NCBI RefSeq assembly: GCF_000374805.1
Contig: NZ_KB895349.1
Location: forward strand, 45,912 to 109,911
Direction of reading: 5' to 3'
From: Chitiniphilus shinanonensis DSM 23277
GTDB lineage: Bacteria > Pseudomonadota > Gammaproteobacteria > Burkholderiales > Chitinibacteraceae
DNA: 64,000 nt
The position numbers were made by a program, and so were the translations under genes. This document shows, in pieces, positions 1 to 8,964 of the stretch. Below the pieces are notes generated by a model that saw only the letters and a list, made by a program, of their open reading frames with translations, was not told where the DNA came from and searched no databases. The stretch's first letter is position 1. Each line of letters opens with the position of its first letter.

Positions 1-75
1 TTCCTGGCACTGTGCCGCGGCATGACCGCCAACGTGCAGCGCAGCGACGAGATCGAACTGCCCTATATTCCTTGA
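1..75 (+). CDS. C-terminal fragment of an unidentified protein
   Basis: The window opens inside a frame that runs 24 codons to a TGA at 73-75. The last residues read DEIELPYIP. The fragment is too short to assign a family. It is codirectional with the ETF-QO gene, from which it is separated by a G/A-rich inverted repeat, so any operon relation is uncertain. Confidence 0.5.
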   Translation, partial: FLALCRGMTANVQRSDEIELPYIP

Positions 76-79
76 TACT

Positions 80-195
80 TGGGAAGGGGGAAGAGGGAAG
101 GGAGAAGGGTAAGATCCGCAGCACCAGCGGGAGCGGCTGTTGGTGTTGACGTTACCCTTCCCCCTTCTCCCTTCCCTCTTCCCATCCCTCTTCCC
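80..195. repeat. Inverted repeat with G/A-rich arms (arm-only relative of the CACAGAG palindrome family)
   Basis: A left arm of GGGAAGGGGGAAGAGGGAAG type (80-112) is mirrored by a TTACCCTTCCCCCTTCTCCC-type arm from about 142 to 175, around a spacer of about 30 bases. It starts five bases after the upstream stop. The same G/A-rich outer arm occurs at 26.66, 46.43 and 60.97 kb, where it flanks a CACAGAG core. That core is missing here. Confidence 0.7.
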
Positions 196-206
196 CTGGA
201 GCAACC

Positions 207-1856
207 ATGCAACGTGACGTGATGAACTACGACCTGCTGATCGTCGGCGCCGGCCCGGCCGGGCTGGCGGCGGCGATCCGCGCCAAGCAGCAGGCCGCCG
301 CCGCCGGGCGCGAGGTGGGCGTCTGCGTGCTGGAGAAAGGCGCCGAGGTGGGCGCGCAGATATTGTCCGGCGCGGTGATCGACCCGCGCGCGCTGGACGA
401 ACTGATTCCCGACTGGCGCGAACAGGGCGCGCCGATGACCACGGCGGTGACGCAGGACGAATTCCTGGTGCTGGACGAGGATCGCGGCTACACCCTGCCG
501 GGCTGGGGCCTGCCGCCGATGCTGCGCAACCACGGCACCTACATCGCCAGCCTGGGCGAGGTCTGCCAGTGGCTGGCGCAGCAGGCCGAGGCGCTGGGCG
601 TCGAGATCTACGCCGGCTTCTCCGCCGCCGAGGTGCTGTACGACGAACAGGGCCGCGTGGCCGGCGTGATCACCGGCGACATGGGACGCGACGCCCACGG
701 CAAGGAGACCGCGCAGTTCGCCGCCGGCATGGAGATCCGCGCCCCGTACACCCTGTTCGCCGAGGGCGCGCGCGGCTCGCTGACGCGCCAGCTGGAAGAG
801 ACGCTGCAACTGCGCGCCGACAGCGGCCCGCAGAAGTTCGGCATCGGCATCAAGGAAATCTGGCGCGTGCCGGCCGAGCGCCACGTGCCCGGCATGGTGC
901 GCCACACCCTGGGCTGGCCGCTGGACAACCGCACCGGTGGCGGCTCGTTCATCTATCACTACGGCGAGCAACTGGTGGCCATCGGCTTCGTGGTGCACCT
1001 GGACTACGCCAACCCGCACCTGTCGCCGTTCGACGAATTCCAGCGCTTCAAGACCCACCCGGCGATCCGGCCGTTGCTGGAAGGCGCCGAGCGCCTGAGC
1101 TACGGCGCGCGCGCCATCAGCGAAGGCGGCATCCAGGCGTGGCCGAAGCTGGTGTTCCCCGGCGGCGCGCTGATCGGCTGCGGCGCCGGCATGATCAACC
1201 TGCCGCGCATCAAGGGCACGCACAACGCGATGAAGTCCGGCATGCTCGCCGCCGAGGCTGCCGTGGCCGCCATCGTCGCCGGCCGCGCCCAGGACGAACT
1301 GACCGACTACCCGACCGCGCTCACCGCGTCGTGGGCCGGCCAGGAGCTGGATTCGGTGCGCAACATCAAGCCGATGTTGTCGCGCTTCGGCACCGTCGGC
1401 GGCATGATGGCCGCCGGTGTGGAGATGTGGCTGAGCGCGTTCGGCGTGCGCCTGCCGTGGACGCTGCGTCACCGCAAGCCCGACCACGCCTGTCTGCGGC
1501 CGGCCGACGAGATGCCGAGGATCGCCTATCCCAAGCCCGACCACGTGGTCACCTTCGACCGCATGAGCTCGGTGGCGCTGTCCAACCTGGCGCACGACGC
1601 CAACCAGCCCTGTCACCTGACGCTGAAAGACCCCGCCGTGCCGGTGGCCGTCAATCTGCCGCGCTGGGATGCGCCGGAGCAGCGCTACTGCCCGGCCGGC
1701 GTCTATGAAATCGTGCGCGATGCGACAGGCGCGCGTTTGCAGATCAATGCGCAGAACTGCGTGCACTGCAAGACCTGCGACATCAAGGACCCCACGCAGA
1801 ACATCGTCTGGGTGACGCCCGAGGGCGGCAGCGGCCCGGTCTACAGCGCCATGTGA
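207..1856 (+). CDS. Electron transfer flavoprotein-ubiquinone oxidoreductase
   Basis: This 549-residue protein passes electrons from reduced ETF to membrane ubiquinone, linking acyl-CoA and amino-acid dehydrogenases to respiration. The N-terminus has the FAD-binding GAGPAGLAAA loop at residues 14-23. The C-terminus carries the 4Fe-4S ligands C495 (RYCPAG) and C518/C521/C524 in CVHCKTC. Length and layout match the usual ETF-QO of about 550 residues. A GGAG sits 6 bases before the ATG. The etfAB genes are not in this window. A 10-bp hairpin without a T tract follows the stop. The gene is complete and the assignment is firm. Confidence 0.95.
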   Translation: MQRDVMNYDLLIVGAGPAGLAAAIRAKQQAAAAGREVGVCVLEKGAEVGAQILSGAVIDPRALDELIPDWREQGAPMTTAVTQDEFLVLDEDRGYTLPGWGLPPMLRNHGTYIASLGEVCQWLAQQAEALGVEIYAGFSAAEVLYDEQGRVAGVITGDMGRDAHGKETAQFAAGMEIRAPYTLFAEGARGSLTRQLEETLQLRADSGPQKFGIGIKEIWRVPAERHVPGMVRHTLGWPLDNRTGGGSFIYHYGEQLVAIGFVVHLDYANPHLSPFDEFQRFKTHPAIRPLLEGAERLSYGARAISEGGIQAWPKLVFPGGALIGCGAGMINLPRIKGTHNAMKSGMLAAEAAVAAIVAGRAQDELTDYPTALTASWAGQELDSVRNIKPMLSRFGTVGGMMAAGVEMWLSAFGVRLPWTLRHRKPDHACLRPADEMPRIAYPKPDHVVTFDRMSSVALSNLAHDANQPCHLTLKDPAVPVAVNLPRWDAPEQRYCPAGVYEIVRDATGARLQINAQNCVHCKTCDIKDPTQNIVWVTPEGGSGPVYSAM

Positions 1857-1862
1857 CGGTGG

Positions 1863-1886
1863 CCGCCCCGGTTGCGACCGGGGCGG
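1863..1886 (+). terminator. Hairpin after the ETF-QO gene
   Basis: Perfect 10-bp stem CCGCCCCGGT / ACCGGGGCGG with a 4-base loop, starting 6 bases after the stop. No T tract follows, so it may act as an RNA 3'-end stabiliser or weak terminator. Confidence 0.45.
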
Positions 1887-2034
1887 GCCACTGCCGGACA
1901 TTGCGGCGGTGTCCGGCGCCCCGTGGCCCGGACGCCGGTTCGCCCCGATGGCCCGCGCGGCGGTGCCGGCTTGCAAAGCGCTGTCGCGAGGGGCAACATC
2001 CGACGCAAATCCAAGTGAAGTCGTGCCGGAACAG

Positions 2035-3651
2035 ATGGCGACCCCCGCCGCAGCACCACCCCCTTCCTCGCTCCCCATCGAAATCGATGCCCTGCTGGGC
2101 GAAGCCGCCGCCGCCGAGGCGGCCGGCGACCCGCTCCGCGCCGCGGCGCTCGCCGGCCGCGCGCTGGCGTCGACCCGCCGCGTCGCCGGCGCCGAGACCC
2201 TGTACGCCCGCGCCGTGCTGTGCCGGGCGAGCGCCCAGCTGGCGCTGGGCCAGGCCGACGCCGCGCTGGCCGGACTGCAACGGCTGTCGACCACCCGCCA
2301 TCCCCCCGAGTTGTCGGTGCCGCTGCACCTGGCGCTGGGCCGTGCGCACGCGGCGGGCGGCGACGCCGGTTCCGCGATGGCGCTGTGGTCGCGCGGCCTG
2401 GAGCTGGCGCTGGACGCCGGCCGGTTCGACCCGTGCGCCGAAGCCTGCATCGAGATCGGTGCGCTCTACCTGGCCCACGGCAACCAGGACTACGCCTTCC
2501 GCTACCACGACCTGGCGGCGCAGCTGGCCGAGGACGACACCCTGTACGTGCGCGCCCACGTCGGGCTGGCCGCCGCGCTGATCGCACTGGCCCAGCCGCA
2601 GATGGCGCACGCCGCGCTGGACGTGGCGCAACGGCGGCTGGTGCTGCCGCGGCACCGGCCGTGGCAGGCGCAGATCCAGTTCCACCTGGGCACGCTGGCC
2701 GATGGCGACACGGTGCGCGCCGAGGCGCATTTCCAGTCGGCGCTGGCGCTGTACCGCGACAGCGGCAACACCGCCGGCCAGGCGGCCGCGTTGCTGGCGC
2801 TGGGCCGGCTGGCGCAGGCCGACGGTGCGCACGACAGGGCCGAGCACCATCTGCTGCGCGCGGCGGCGCTGGCCGACGACCAACGCGCGGTGTCGCTGGC
2901 GGTCGAGGTGCAACTGGCGCTGTCGCAGCACTACGAAGCGCGCGGCGACGACGCCCGCGCCACCCGGCATTACCTCGAATTCCATGCGTTGTACGAGCGG
3001 CTGCACCAGGGCGACCGCCGCAGCGGCGTCATTTCCGGGCGACGGCTGGCGGCGACCGAGATGCGGCTGCGGTTGCTGACGTCCGAGATCGAACTGTCGC
3101 AACTGCGCGAGGAGAGCGACGCCGGGCGCGAGCGCATGCAGCAGCTGGAACAGGCGGTGTACCGCGACGGCCTGACCGGCGCGCTCAACCGCCGCGCGCT
3201 GGCGGAACAACTGCCGCAGCTGCTGGACGAGGCCGAGGCGCGCCAGCTGCCATTGTCGGTGCTGCTGATCGATTTCGACCGCTTCAAGCAGGTCAACGAC
3301 CAGCATTCGCACGCCACCGGCGACGCCGTGCTGCGCGAGGCGGCGCGGTTGTTCGGCCTGGGCCGTGCCGATGGCGACCTGCTGCTGCGCTACGGCGGCG
3401 AGGAATTCTGCCTGGTGCTGCCCGGCGCCGACCAGGCGGCGGCGGTGGCGCAGGCCGACCAGTTGCGCGCCCGCATCGCCGACCACGATTGGGAACAGTT
3501 GTCGCCGGCGCTGATGGTCACCCTCAGCATCGGCGTGGCGCAGGCCCAGCCCGGCGACAACGCGGAGATCCTGTTGTCGCGCGCCGACCTGGCGCTGTAC
3601 CTCGCCAAGCGCAGCGGTCGCGACCGCGTTGCCGTGGAGCCCGCGCAATGA
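2035..3651 (+). CDS. TPR-repeat diguanylate cyclase (GGDEF)
   Basis: The 538-residue soluble protein has about 340 residues of helical TPR-like repeats, a short coiled linker, then a GGDEF domain ending at the C-terminus. The active-site motif is GGEEF at residues 454-458 with upstream DFDRFKQVND, so cyclic-di-GMP synthesis is expected. The product-inhibition I-site (RxxD at -9/-6) reads ADGD and is lost. No transmembrane segment is seen, so the TPRs probably carry protein-protein input. The start at 2035 was chosen because upstream residues look non-coding; an in-frame ATG exists at 1909. The stop overlaps the next gene's ATG (ATGA), implying translational coupling to the TPR protein. Confidence 0.85.
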   Translation: MATPAAAPPPSSLPIEIDALLGEAAAAEAAGDPLRAAALAGRALASTRRVAGAETLYARAVLCRASAQLALGQADAALAGLQRLSTTRHPPELSVPLHLALGRAHAAGGDAGSAMALWSRGLELALDAGRFDPCAEACIEIGALYLAHGNQDYAFRYHDLAAQLAEDDTLYVRAHVGLAAALIALAQPQMAHAALDVAQRRLVLPRHRPWQAQIQFHLGTLADGDTVRAEAHFQSALALYRDSGNTAGQAAALLALGRLAQADGAHDRAEHHLLRAAALADDQRAVSLAVEVQLALSQHYEARGDDARATRHYLEFHALYERLHQGDRRSGVISGRRLAATEMRLRLLTSEIELSQLREESDAGRERMQQLEQAVYRDGLTGALNRRALAEQLPQLLDEAEARQLPLSVLLIDFDRFKQVNDQHSHATGDAVLREAARLFGLGRADGDLLLRYGGEEFCLVLPGADQAAAVAQADQLRARIADHDWEQLSPALMVTLSIGVAQAQPGDNAEILLSRADLALYLAKRSGRDRVAVEPAQ

Positions 3652-4733
3652 CCCCGCTGGACGCATTCCGCGACGAGCTGCGGCCGCTGGCCGTCGCCGC
3701 CGCCAACGGTTCGCCCGAACCGCCCGCGGTGGCGGCCGACCTGGTGGCGCGGGCGCGCCGCTTCGGTGATCCGGCCACGCTCGCCTGCGCCCTGGTCACG
3801 CTGGGGCACGCCCACCAGCACGTCGGCGCGCTGGCCGACGCCCAGGCCGCGTTCCGCGCCGCCGTGCCGTTGTACGCCCAGGCCGGCGACGAGCACGCCA
3901 GCGTCGAGGCGCAGGTGGAGCTGGGCTACTCGCACTACGCCGCCGGCGAATATCCGCGCGCGCTCGCCACCTGGCTCGACAGCCTGGAACAGGTGCGCGA
4001 GCGGCGCGACCTGCACCACGGCACCCGCGTCTACCTGGGCGTGGGCAAGGTGTACTACGCGCTGGAGGACTTCGGCAGCGCGCTGCGTTACCACGAACTG
4101 GCGCTGCAACTGGTGCGCGGCCTGGATTCGCCCAAGCTGTGCTGCGAGGTGCTGATCAACATCGCCGGCGACGCCTATCGCCAGCAGCACTTCGACCGCG
4201 CCCAGCGCGCGCTGGCCGAGGCCGCCGAGCTGCTGGCCGGGCCGGTGTCCAACCATGTGTGGGAGGCCGAGGTCGAGTCCTACCTGGGGTTGATCCACTT
4301 CGCGCGCGGCGAATACCCGGCGGCGCGCGAAAAGCTGGACCACGCCTTCGCCATCCACCAGGAAAACCAGAACCTGTGGGGCAAGAGCCACGTGCTGCTG
4401 GCGCTGGGCCGCACCCACGCGCGGCTGGGCGAGCTGGAGCGCGCCGAAGCGTGCCTGACCAGCGCCGACGAACTGGCTGGCCAGGCGCGACTGGACAACG
4501 TGTCGCGCCAGGCCGCCGAGCTGCTGGCCGATCTGGCGCAGCGCCGTGGCGATTTCGCCGCCGCCCTGCGCTATTGCAAGCGGGTGCACGCGCTGGTGGC
4601 CGGCGAACACGCGGCGCCGCCGGCGCTGCACCTCGGCCGCCAGGTGACCGAGCGCCTGCGCCGCGGCGTGCTGCGCCTGCGCATGGAGCACGCACGGCGG
4701 CGGCTGCAATCCACCTCTGGCGCCAAAGGCTGA
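3648..4733 (+). CDS. TPR-repeat protein coupled to the diguanylate cyclase
   Basis: A 361-residue protein made almost entirely of TPR-like helical pairs (for example residues about 45-85 and 85-330) with an Arg-rich C-terminal helix. It has no signal peptide and no catalytic domain. It resembles the TPR part of the upstream cyclase (LRYHELALQL here against FRYHDLAAQL there) and looks like a GGDEF-less paralogue. Its ATG overlaps the cyclase stop by four bases. A role as partner or regulator of the cyclase is inferred from that coupling and similarity only. Confidence 0.75.
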   Translation: MTPLDAFRDELRPLAVAAANGSPEPPAVAADLVARARRFGDPATLACALVTLGHAHQHVGALADAQAAFRAAVPLYAQAGDEHASVEAQVELGYSHYAAGEYPRALATWLDSLEQVRERRDLHHGTRVYLGVGKVYYALEDFGSALRYHELALQLVRGLDSPKLCCEVLINIAGDAYRQQHFDRAQRALAEAAELLAGPVSNHVWEAEVESYLGLIHFARGEYPAAREKLDHAFAIHQENQNLWGKSHVLLALGRTHARLGELERAEACLTSADELAGQARLDNVSRQAAELLADLAQRRGDFAAALRYCKRVHALVAGEHAAPPALHLGRQVTERLRRGVLRLRMEHARRRLQSTSGAKG

Positions 4734-4734
4734 C

Positions 4735-5112
4735 ATGACCACGTTCCACGCCACCATCCCGTTGCTGCGCATCTTCGACATCGCCAAGGCGCGCGCCTTC
4801 TACCTCGATTACCTGGGTTTCCGGGTGGATTGGGAACACCGCTTCGCGCCGGACCTGCCGCTGTACATGCAGGTAACGCGCGGCGCGCTGACGCTGCACC
4901 TGACCGAGCACCACGGCGATTGCTGCCCTGGCGCGGCGGTGTTCATCCGGACCGATGGCGTCGACGCGCTGCACGCCGAGCTGGCCACGCGCGACTACCC
5001 CTGGCTGCGGCCGTCGGTGGAAGTGGCGCCCTGGGGCGACCGTCTGCTCAAGCTGACCGATCCGTTCGGCAACCGGCTGCTGTTCAACGAGCCGGAGCCG
5101 GCCACGCCTTAA
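4735..5112 (+). CDS. VOC-fold (glyoxalase/bleomycin-resistance-like) protein
   Basis: A 125-residue single-domain protein with the VOC signature: an N-terminal LRIFDIAKARAFYLDYLGF segment, a central LTLHLTEHHGD segment, and a C-terminal LTDPFGNRLLFNE strand. The bleomycin-resistance-like subgroup of this superfamily has this length. Substrate unknown. The ATG begins one base after the stop of the TPR gene, so it is probably cotranscribed with the cyclase pair. Whether it gives resistance or is enzymatic cannot be decided from sequence. Confidence 0.75.
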   Translation: MTTFHATIPLLRIFDIAKARAFYLDYLGFRVDWEHRFAPDLPLYMQVTRGALTLHLTEHHGDCCPGAAVFIRTDGVDALHAELATRDYPWLRPSVEVAPWGDRLLKLTDPFGNRLLFNEPEPATP

Positions 5113-5154
5113 GGCCGCCAACAAAGCCCTCCTGGCGGCGTGGCACGTACTGTC

Positions 5155-5197
5155 TGCGTTTCGCGCTTCTCACCGGGACCGCTTCCTGGGCTTTTTC
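5155..5197 (+). repeat. Copy of a short dispersed intergenic repeat
   Basis: The stretch beginning TGCGTTTCGCGCTTCT and ending CTGGGCTTTTTC closely matches the reverse complement of 43349-43389, near TGCGTTTCGCGCTGCTTGCC. Both copies lie in gaps next to − strand genes. Two copies are too few to name a family. Confidence 0.45.
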
Positions 5198-5204
5198 GTG
5201 GTGC

Positions 5205-6638
5205 TTAGCCGGCCCGCCGCACCACCTCCGCCAGCCGGCGCAGCGCCTGATCCAGCGCGCGGGTGTAGGGGAAGCCGCAACTCAGGCGGATGAAGCCGTC
5301 GAAACGATTGGAGTTCGAGAACATCAGCCCCGGCGCGATGCGGATGCCTTCGCCGAGTGCGGTGTCGAACACCCGCGCCGACGAGCAGCCCTGCGGCATC
5401 TCCACCCACAGCCCGAACCCGCCCTGCGGCACGCTGAGCCGGGTGCCGGCCGGGAAGTAGCTGGCGATGGCCTCGGCCAGTTGCTCGCGCTGGTCGCGCA
5501 AGGTGGCGCGCAGCCGTCGCAGGTGCCGGTCGTAGGCGCCGGACGCCATGAAGTCGGTCACCGTCAGCTGCGGCAGCGCCTCGTTGGGGCGGGTCTGGGT
5601 GAACTTGAGCATCTCCACCCGATCCTGCCAGCGCCCGGCGCTGATCCAGCCCAGCCGCATCCCCGGTGTCAGCGATTTGTGCAGCGATGCACAGTGGATC
5701 ACCCCGCCGTCGCGGTCCCACGCCTTGAGCGCCGACAACGGCGCGTCGTGATCGCTGGTGGCCGAATAGGTGTCGTCCTCGATCAGCGCGATGCCCTGCT
5801 CGGCGCACCAGCGCACCAGCCGTTCCTTGTGCGGGTCCGGCATCACCGCGCCCAGCGGGTTCTGCAGATTGGGCACCACCACCACCCCGGCGATGCGCTC
5901 GTAGGTCTGCGCCGCCAGCTCCAGCGCCTCCAGCGAGATGCCGGTCTGCGGGCTGGTGGGGATCTCCAGCGCGCGCATGCCCAGGCTTTCCAGTACCTGC
6001 AACAGCCCGTAGAAACCGGGCGACTCCACCGCGATCACGTCGCCGGGCTGCGCCACCGCGCGCAGCGCCAGGTTCAGCGCCTCGATACAGCCCTGGGTGA
6101 TCAGCACTTCGTCGGCGGTCAGGTTCATCCGCGCCGCCAGCGCGCGCTTGGCCAGCACCGCGCGGAACTCGGGCACGCCCAGCGTCGGCACGCTCTGGCC
6201 GAACAGTTCGGGGTGATGGCGCAGCGCGCGGATCGCGGCGTTTTTGAGCGGCTCGGTGGGATAAAGGCCCGGCGCGCCGGAGGCGCCGGCCAGGTTGGTA
6301 TGCACCGCCGCCGCCTGGCCGCGCGCCACGATGTCGGACACCCGTTGGTGGATGCCGACGTAACGCGCCGGGTCGGGCAGGGTGGCGCTCGGTTCGCTGG
6401 CCGGCGCCAGCGCGGCGCGCGCCGGCGGGCGCACGAAGTAGCCGGAGCGTGGCCGCGCCTCCAGCACGCCGCGGCTTTCCAGGTGGCGGCACGCCTGGAG
6501 CGCGGTGGACAGGCTGACATCGTGGCGCTGCATCAGCACCCGCACGCTCGGCATGCGTTCGCCCGGCCGCAGCGTGCCGGACTGGATCGCGTGCAGATAG
6601 TGGCTGGCGAGCTGGCGGTAGAGCGGTTCGGTATCCAT
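5205..6638 (-). CDS. MocR/PdxR-type regulator (GntR wHTH fused to aminotransferase-like domain)
   Basis: A 477-residue protein with an N-terminal GntR winged helix (residues about 5-75; LYRQLASHYLHAIQSG, then DVSLSTALQACRHLESRGV) joined to a fold-type I PLP aminotransferase domain. The pyridoxal-phosphate lysine is visible in SLHKSLTPGMRLGW near residue 320, and LIEDDTYS precedes it. MocR proteins typically sense PLP or amino compounds and control a divergent neighbour; here that is the DUF2917-like gene 178 bases away. An aminotransferase function alone is less likely given the complete HTH. Confidence 0.88.
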   Translation of the reverse strand: MDTEPLYRQLASHYLHAIQSGTLRPGERMPSVRVLMQRHDVSLSTALQACRHLESRGVLEARPRSGYFVRPPARAALAPASEPSATLPDPARYVGIHQRVSDIVARGQAAAVHTNLAGASGAPGLYPTEPLKNAAIRALRHHPELFGQSVPTLGVPEFRAVLAKRALAARMNLTADEVLITQGCIEALNLALRAVAQPGDVIAVESPGFYGLLQVLESLGMRALEIPTSPQTGISLEALELAAQTYERIAGVVVVPNLQNPLGAVMPDPHKERLVRWCAEQGIALIEDDTYSATSDHDAPLSALKAWDRDGGVIHCASLHKSLTPGMRLGWISAGRWQDRVEMLKFTQTRPNEALPQLTVTDFMASGAYDRHLRRLRATLRDQREQLAEAIASYFPAGTRLSVPQGGFGLWVEMPQGCSSARVFDTALGEGIRIAPGLMFSNSNRFDGFIRLSCGFPYTRALDQALRRLAEVVRRAG

Positions 6639-6815
6639 CGCCCGATTGTGCGCCCGGCCGGTGGACCGCAACACATACAGATGCATGGGCGGTGTATCGC
6701 AACAGGACGGCGTGGCGGCGTCTGTTGCGGGTCGGGCCGGCGCGGCGTGTGCCTGGGCGCGGCGGGGGTGGCTGCGCAGAATGGATCGGGTCCAGAACCG
6801 CTCCAGGAGCCCAGC

Positions 6816-7169
6816 ATGCGCCAGCCCATCGACCTCTTTCTCGCCGCCGGCCAGAGCGCCCGCTGCTATGTCGAACGCGACGCGGTGTGCCACGTGGTCA
6901 GCGGCGTGCTGCGCTGGACCGCCGGGCCGCGCTGGCTGGGCGAACTGCCGTTCGACGACCCCTGCCTGCTGCAAGCCGGCATGGTGCGGCGACAGGCCGA
7001 CGCCGGCTGGGTGACGTTGTACGCCGAAACCCCCGTGCGGCTGCGTTGCCACGGCCTGAGCCCGGTGCCTGCGCGCGGCCGGCTGCGGATCGGCTGGCGC
7101 GCGCGCCTGGCCGGCGGCTGGCAGGGGCTGGCCGCCAGCCTGCTCTGGCGCCGCGCGCGGCCGGAGTAG
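6816..7169 (+). CDS. DUF2917-like hypothetical protein
   Basis: A 117-residue protein with a compact beta-rich N-terminal part (residues 5-85, VSGVLRWTAGPRW and VTLYAETPVRLR) and a basic tail (WRARLAGGW, LLWRRARPE). The pattern resembles DUF2917 proteins, which have no known function. The start has AGGAG about 6 bases upstream. It is divergent from the MocR gene and may be its target, which is inference from gene order only. Confidence 0.55.
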   Translation: MRQPIDLFLAAGQSARCYVERDAVCHVVSGVLRWTAGPRWLGELPFDDPCLLQAGMVRRQADAGWVTLYAETPVRLRCHGLSPVPARGRLRIGWRARLAGGWQGLAASLLWRRARPE

Positions 7170-7204
7170 GGCGCGGCGGGCGTCCTGTCCGACCGTGATC
7201 CGGT

Positions 7205-8749
7205 TTATTCGCCCGCGTTGCCCTGGGCCACCGCCGGCTGCGGCATCGCCAGCGCTTGCGGCGCATGGGCGCGGCGCAGCGTCAGGTAGGCGACCGCCCC
7301 GAACAGCGCGGTCATTGCGGCCAGCGCCAGCGTCATCACCTGGAACGCCTGGCCGTAGATCGCCAGCCATTGCGCGTGCGCCACGCCTGGCCACAGCGCC
7401 TGCGCCTGCGGCAGGTCGGCGGCGGCCAGGGCGTTGGCCAGCGGCACCAGCGGCGGCTGGCCGTGCAGTTGCGTCGCCAGCCCGGCCTGCAACGCGCCCA
7501 CCAGCACCGCGCCGACGATGGCCAGCGACAGCGATTCGCCCGCCACCCGCACCGTGGCGAAGAAGCCGGTGGCCATGCCGGCGCGCTCGCGCGGCACCAC
7601 GCTGATCGCCAGGTCGTCCATCAGGCCCCACGGCAGGCCCGCGCCGATGCCGGTCAGCAGCAGTGGCCAGATGAAGTCGCCGGTGGGCGCGCCCGGCGGC
7701 ACCAGCGCCAGCCACAGCAGCGCCAGCGCCGAGATGGCGAAGCCGGTCAGGCACAGCGCCGCGGCGCTCACCCAGCGGGTGAGCAGTGCGCCGAGGAACG
7801 GCACCACCAGCATCGGCGCCGACAGCGGAATCATCATCGTGCCGGCGCGCACCGGGTCGTAGCCTTCGATACCGATAAAGCGGATCGGCAGGATGATCAG
7901 CGGCACCACGAAGCTGAACGCGGTGCCGAACGGCAGCGCCTGCGCGCCCAGGAAGCGGCGGTTGCGGAACAGCGACAGATCCAGCATCGAGCGCGGATGG
8001 GTGCGTTCCACCTGGATGAAGGCGGCCAGCAACGCCAGCGCACCCAGCAGCAGGCCGATCACCAGCGGGCTGGTCCAGCCGATCTGCGGGCCTTCCATGA
8101 TGCCCAGCGTCAGCAGCAGCAACATGCCGGTGAAGGTGACGGTGCCCCACACATCGACGCCCTTGGCGCCCGGATCGCGCGATTCGTGCATGCGCGGCAC
8201 GCCGACCGCCAGCACCACCACGCTTATCAGCACGCTGGTGGCGAAGATCGCGCGCCAGCCGAACTGCTCGATCAGGAAGCCGGCCCACACCGGGCCGAAC
8301 GCCAGGCCGACGCCGAAACTGGTGCCGAGCAGGCTGTACGCCTGGGTGCGCGCCTTGCCGTCGAACGCGTGCGCCAGCGATGCCGATCCGCCCGCCATCG
8401 CGGTGGCGGCGGCCACGCCCTGCAAGGCGCGCAGCGCGATCAGCGACGGCAGGTCCGGCGCGAACACCTGCGCCAGCGACAACAGCCCGAACGCGGCGAT
8501 GCCGTTGCGGAACATGCGCTTGCGGCCGAAGCGGTCGGCCAGCGCGCCGGCCGCCATCACTGCGCTGCCGAACGCCAGGATGAAGCCGTTGACCACCCAG
8601 GTCAGCGCCAGCGCGCTGCCGCCCAGGTCGCGGCTGATGGCCGGGATGGCAATGCCCGGCGCGGTGAAGCTCAGCGGCATCATGATGCCGGCCAGGCACA
8701 CCGCGGCCAGCACCAGCCACTTGCCCGAATGGGGTTCCGTCTGTGTCAT
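7205..8749 (-). CDS. MFS drug efflux transporter, DHA2-like
   Basis: A 514-residue polytopic inner-membrane protein with about 14 hydrophobic segments, fitting the 14-helix DHA2 branch of the major facilitator superfamily. Family motifs are visible: GALADRFGRKRMF after helix 2 (motif A) and LGTSFGVGLAFGPVWAGFL near helix 5 (motif C of antiporters). The start at 8749 has GGAG 6 bases upstream; a longer frame to 8815 would run into the operator region. It is divergent from a TetR gene, with two similar 20-bp palindromes between them, so substrate-inducible export is likely. The substrate is unknown. Confidence 0.88.
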   Translation of the reverse strand: MTQTEPHSGKWLVLAAVCLAGIMMPLSFTAPGIAIPAISRDLGGSALALTWVVNGFILAFGSAVMAAGALADRFGRKRMFRNGIAAFGLLSLAQVFAPDLPSLIALRALQGVAAATAMAGGSASLAHAFDGKARTQAYSLLGTSFGVGLAFGPVWAGFLIEQFGWRAIFATSVLISVVVLAVGVPRMHESRDPGAKGVDVWGTVTFTGMLLLLTLGIMEGPQIGWTSPLVIGLLLGALALLAAFIQVERTHPRSMLDLSLFRNRRFLGAQALPFGTAFSFVVPLIILPIRFIGIEGYDPVRAGTMMIPLSAPMLVVPFLGALLTRWVSAAALCLTGFAISALALLWLALVPPGAPTGDFIWPLLLTGIGAGLPWGLMDDLAISVVPRERAGMATGFFATVRVAGESLSLAIVGAVLVGALQAGLATQLHGQPPLVPLANALAAADLPQAQALWPGVAHAQWLAIYGQAFQVMTLALAAMTALFGAVAYLTLRRAHAPQALAMPQPAVAQGNAGE

Positions 8750-8798
8750 GTGTGTCTCCGTGGTAAGGGTTCCGGCCGCTTCGTCGGTGGCCTGTAAA

Positions 8799-8818
8799 TT
8801 TGTAGTGATCGACACAAA
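8799..8818. promoter_or_regulatory. Candidate TetR operator, site 1
   Basis: Imperfect palindrome TTTGTAGTGATCGACACAAA. It shares the pattern TNTGTNNTGATCGNNACANA with site 2, 57 bases away, in the gap between divergent MFS and TetR genes. Confidence 0.6.
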
Positions 8819-8855
8819 TATGATTGGGGCAGCCCAATCGGCCTGTCAAACTGTT

Positions 8856-8875
8856 TCTGTTATGATCGTTACAGA
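8856..8875. promoter_or_regulatory. Candidate TetR operator, site 2
   Basis: Imperfect palindrome TCTGTTATGATCGTTACAGA, matching site 1 at its central TGATCG and outer TNTGT/ACANA. A further perfect 7-bp inverted repeat (GATTGGG/CCCAATC, 8822-8839) lies between the two sites. Confidence 0.6.
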
Positions 8876-8964
8876 ATTAAGTCCGACGAGCCGCGACCCG
8901 CTGATTTGGCTGGGGAAAACGCTTGTCGGGCGACACATGGAAACCGGGAAGACCGGAGGTGGAT

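Noticed and set aside
63..2450. Very long open frame on the − strand (795 codons) opposite ETF-QO and the cyclase
   Set aside because: Long antisense frames are expected in GC-rich coding DNA. The product is low-complexity Arg/Ala/His-rich with no family landmarks, while both + strand genes are unmistakable.
6675..6697. ATACA...TGTAT inverted repeat as a MocR operator
   Set aside because: Only 5 bases per arm with a 13-base spacer; MocR sites are often direct repeats, so this is too weak to list.
6639..8849. − strand frame joining the MocR gene to the MFS region
   Set aside because: The frame is open only by chance. The MocR protein starts cleanly at 6638, and the MFS gene is in another frame with its own start.
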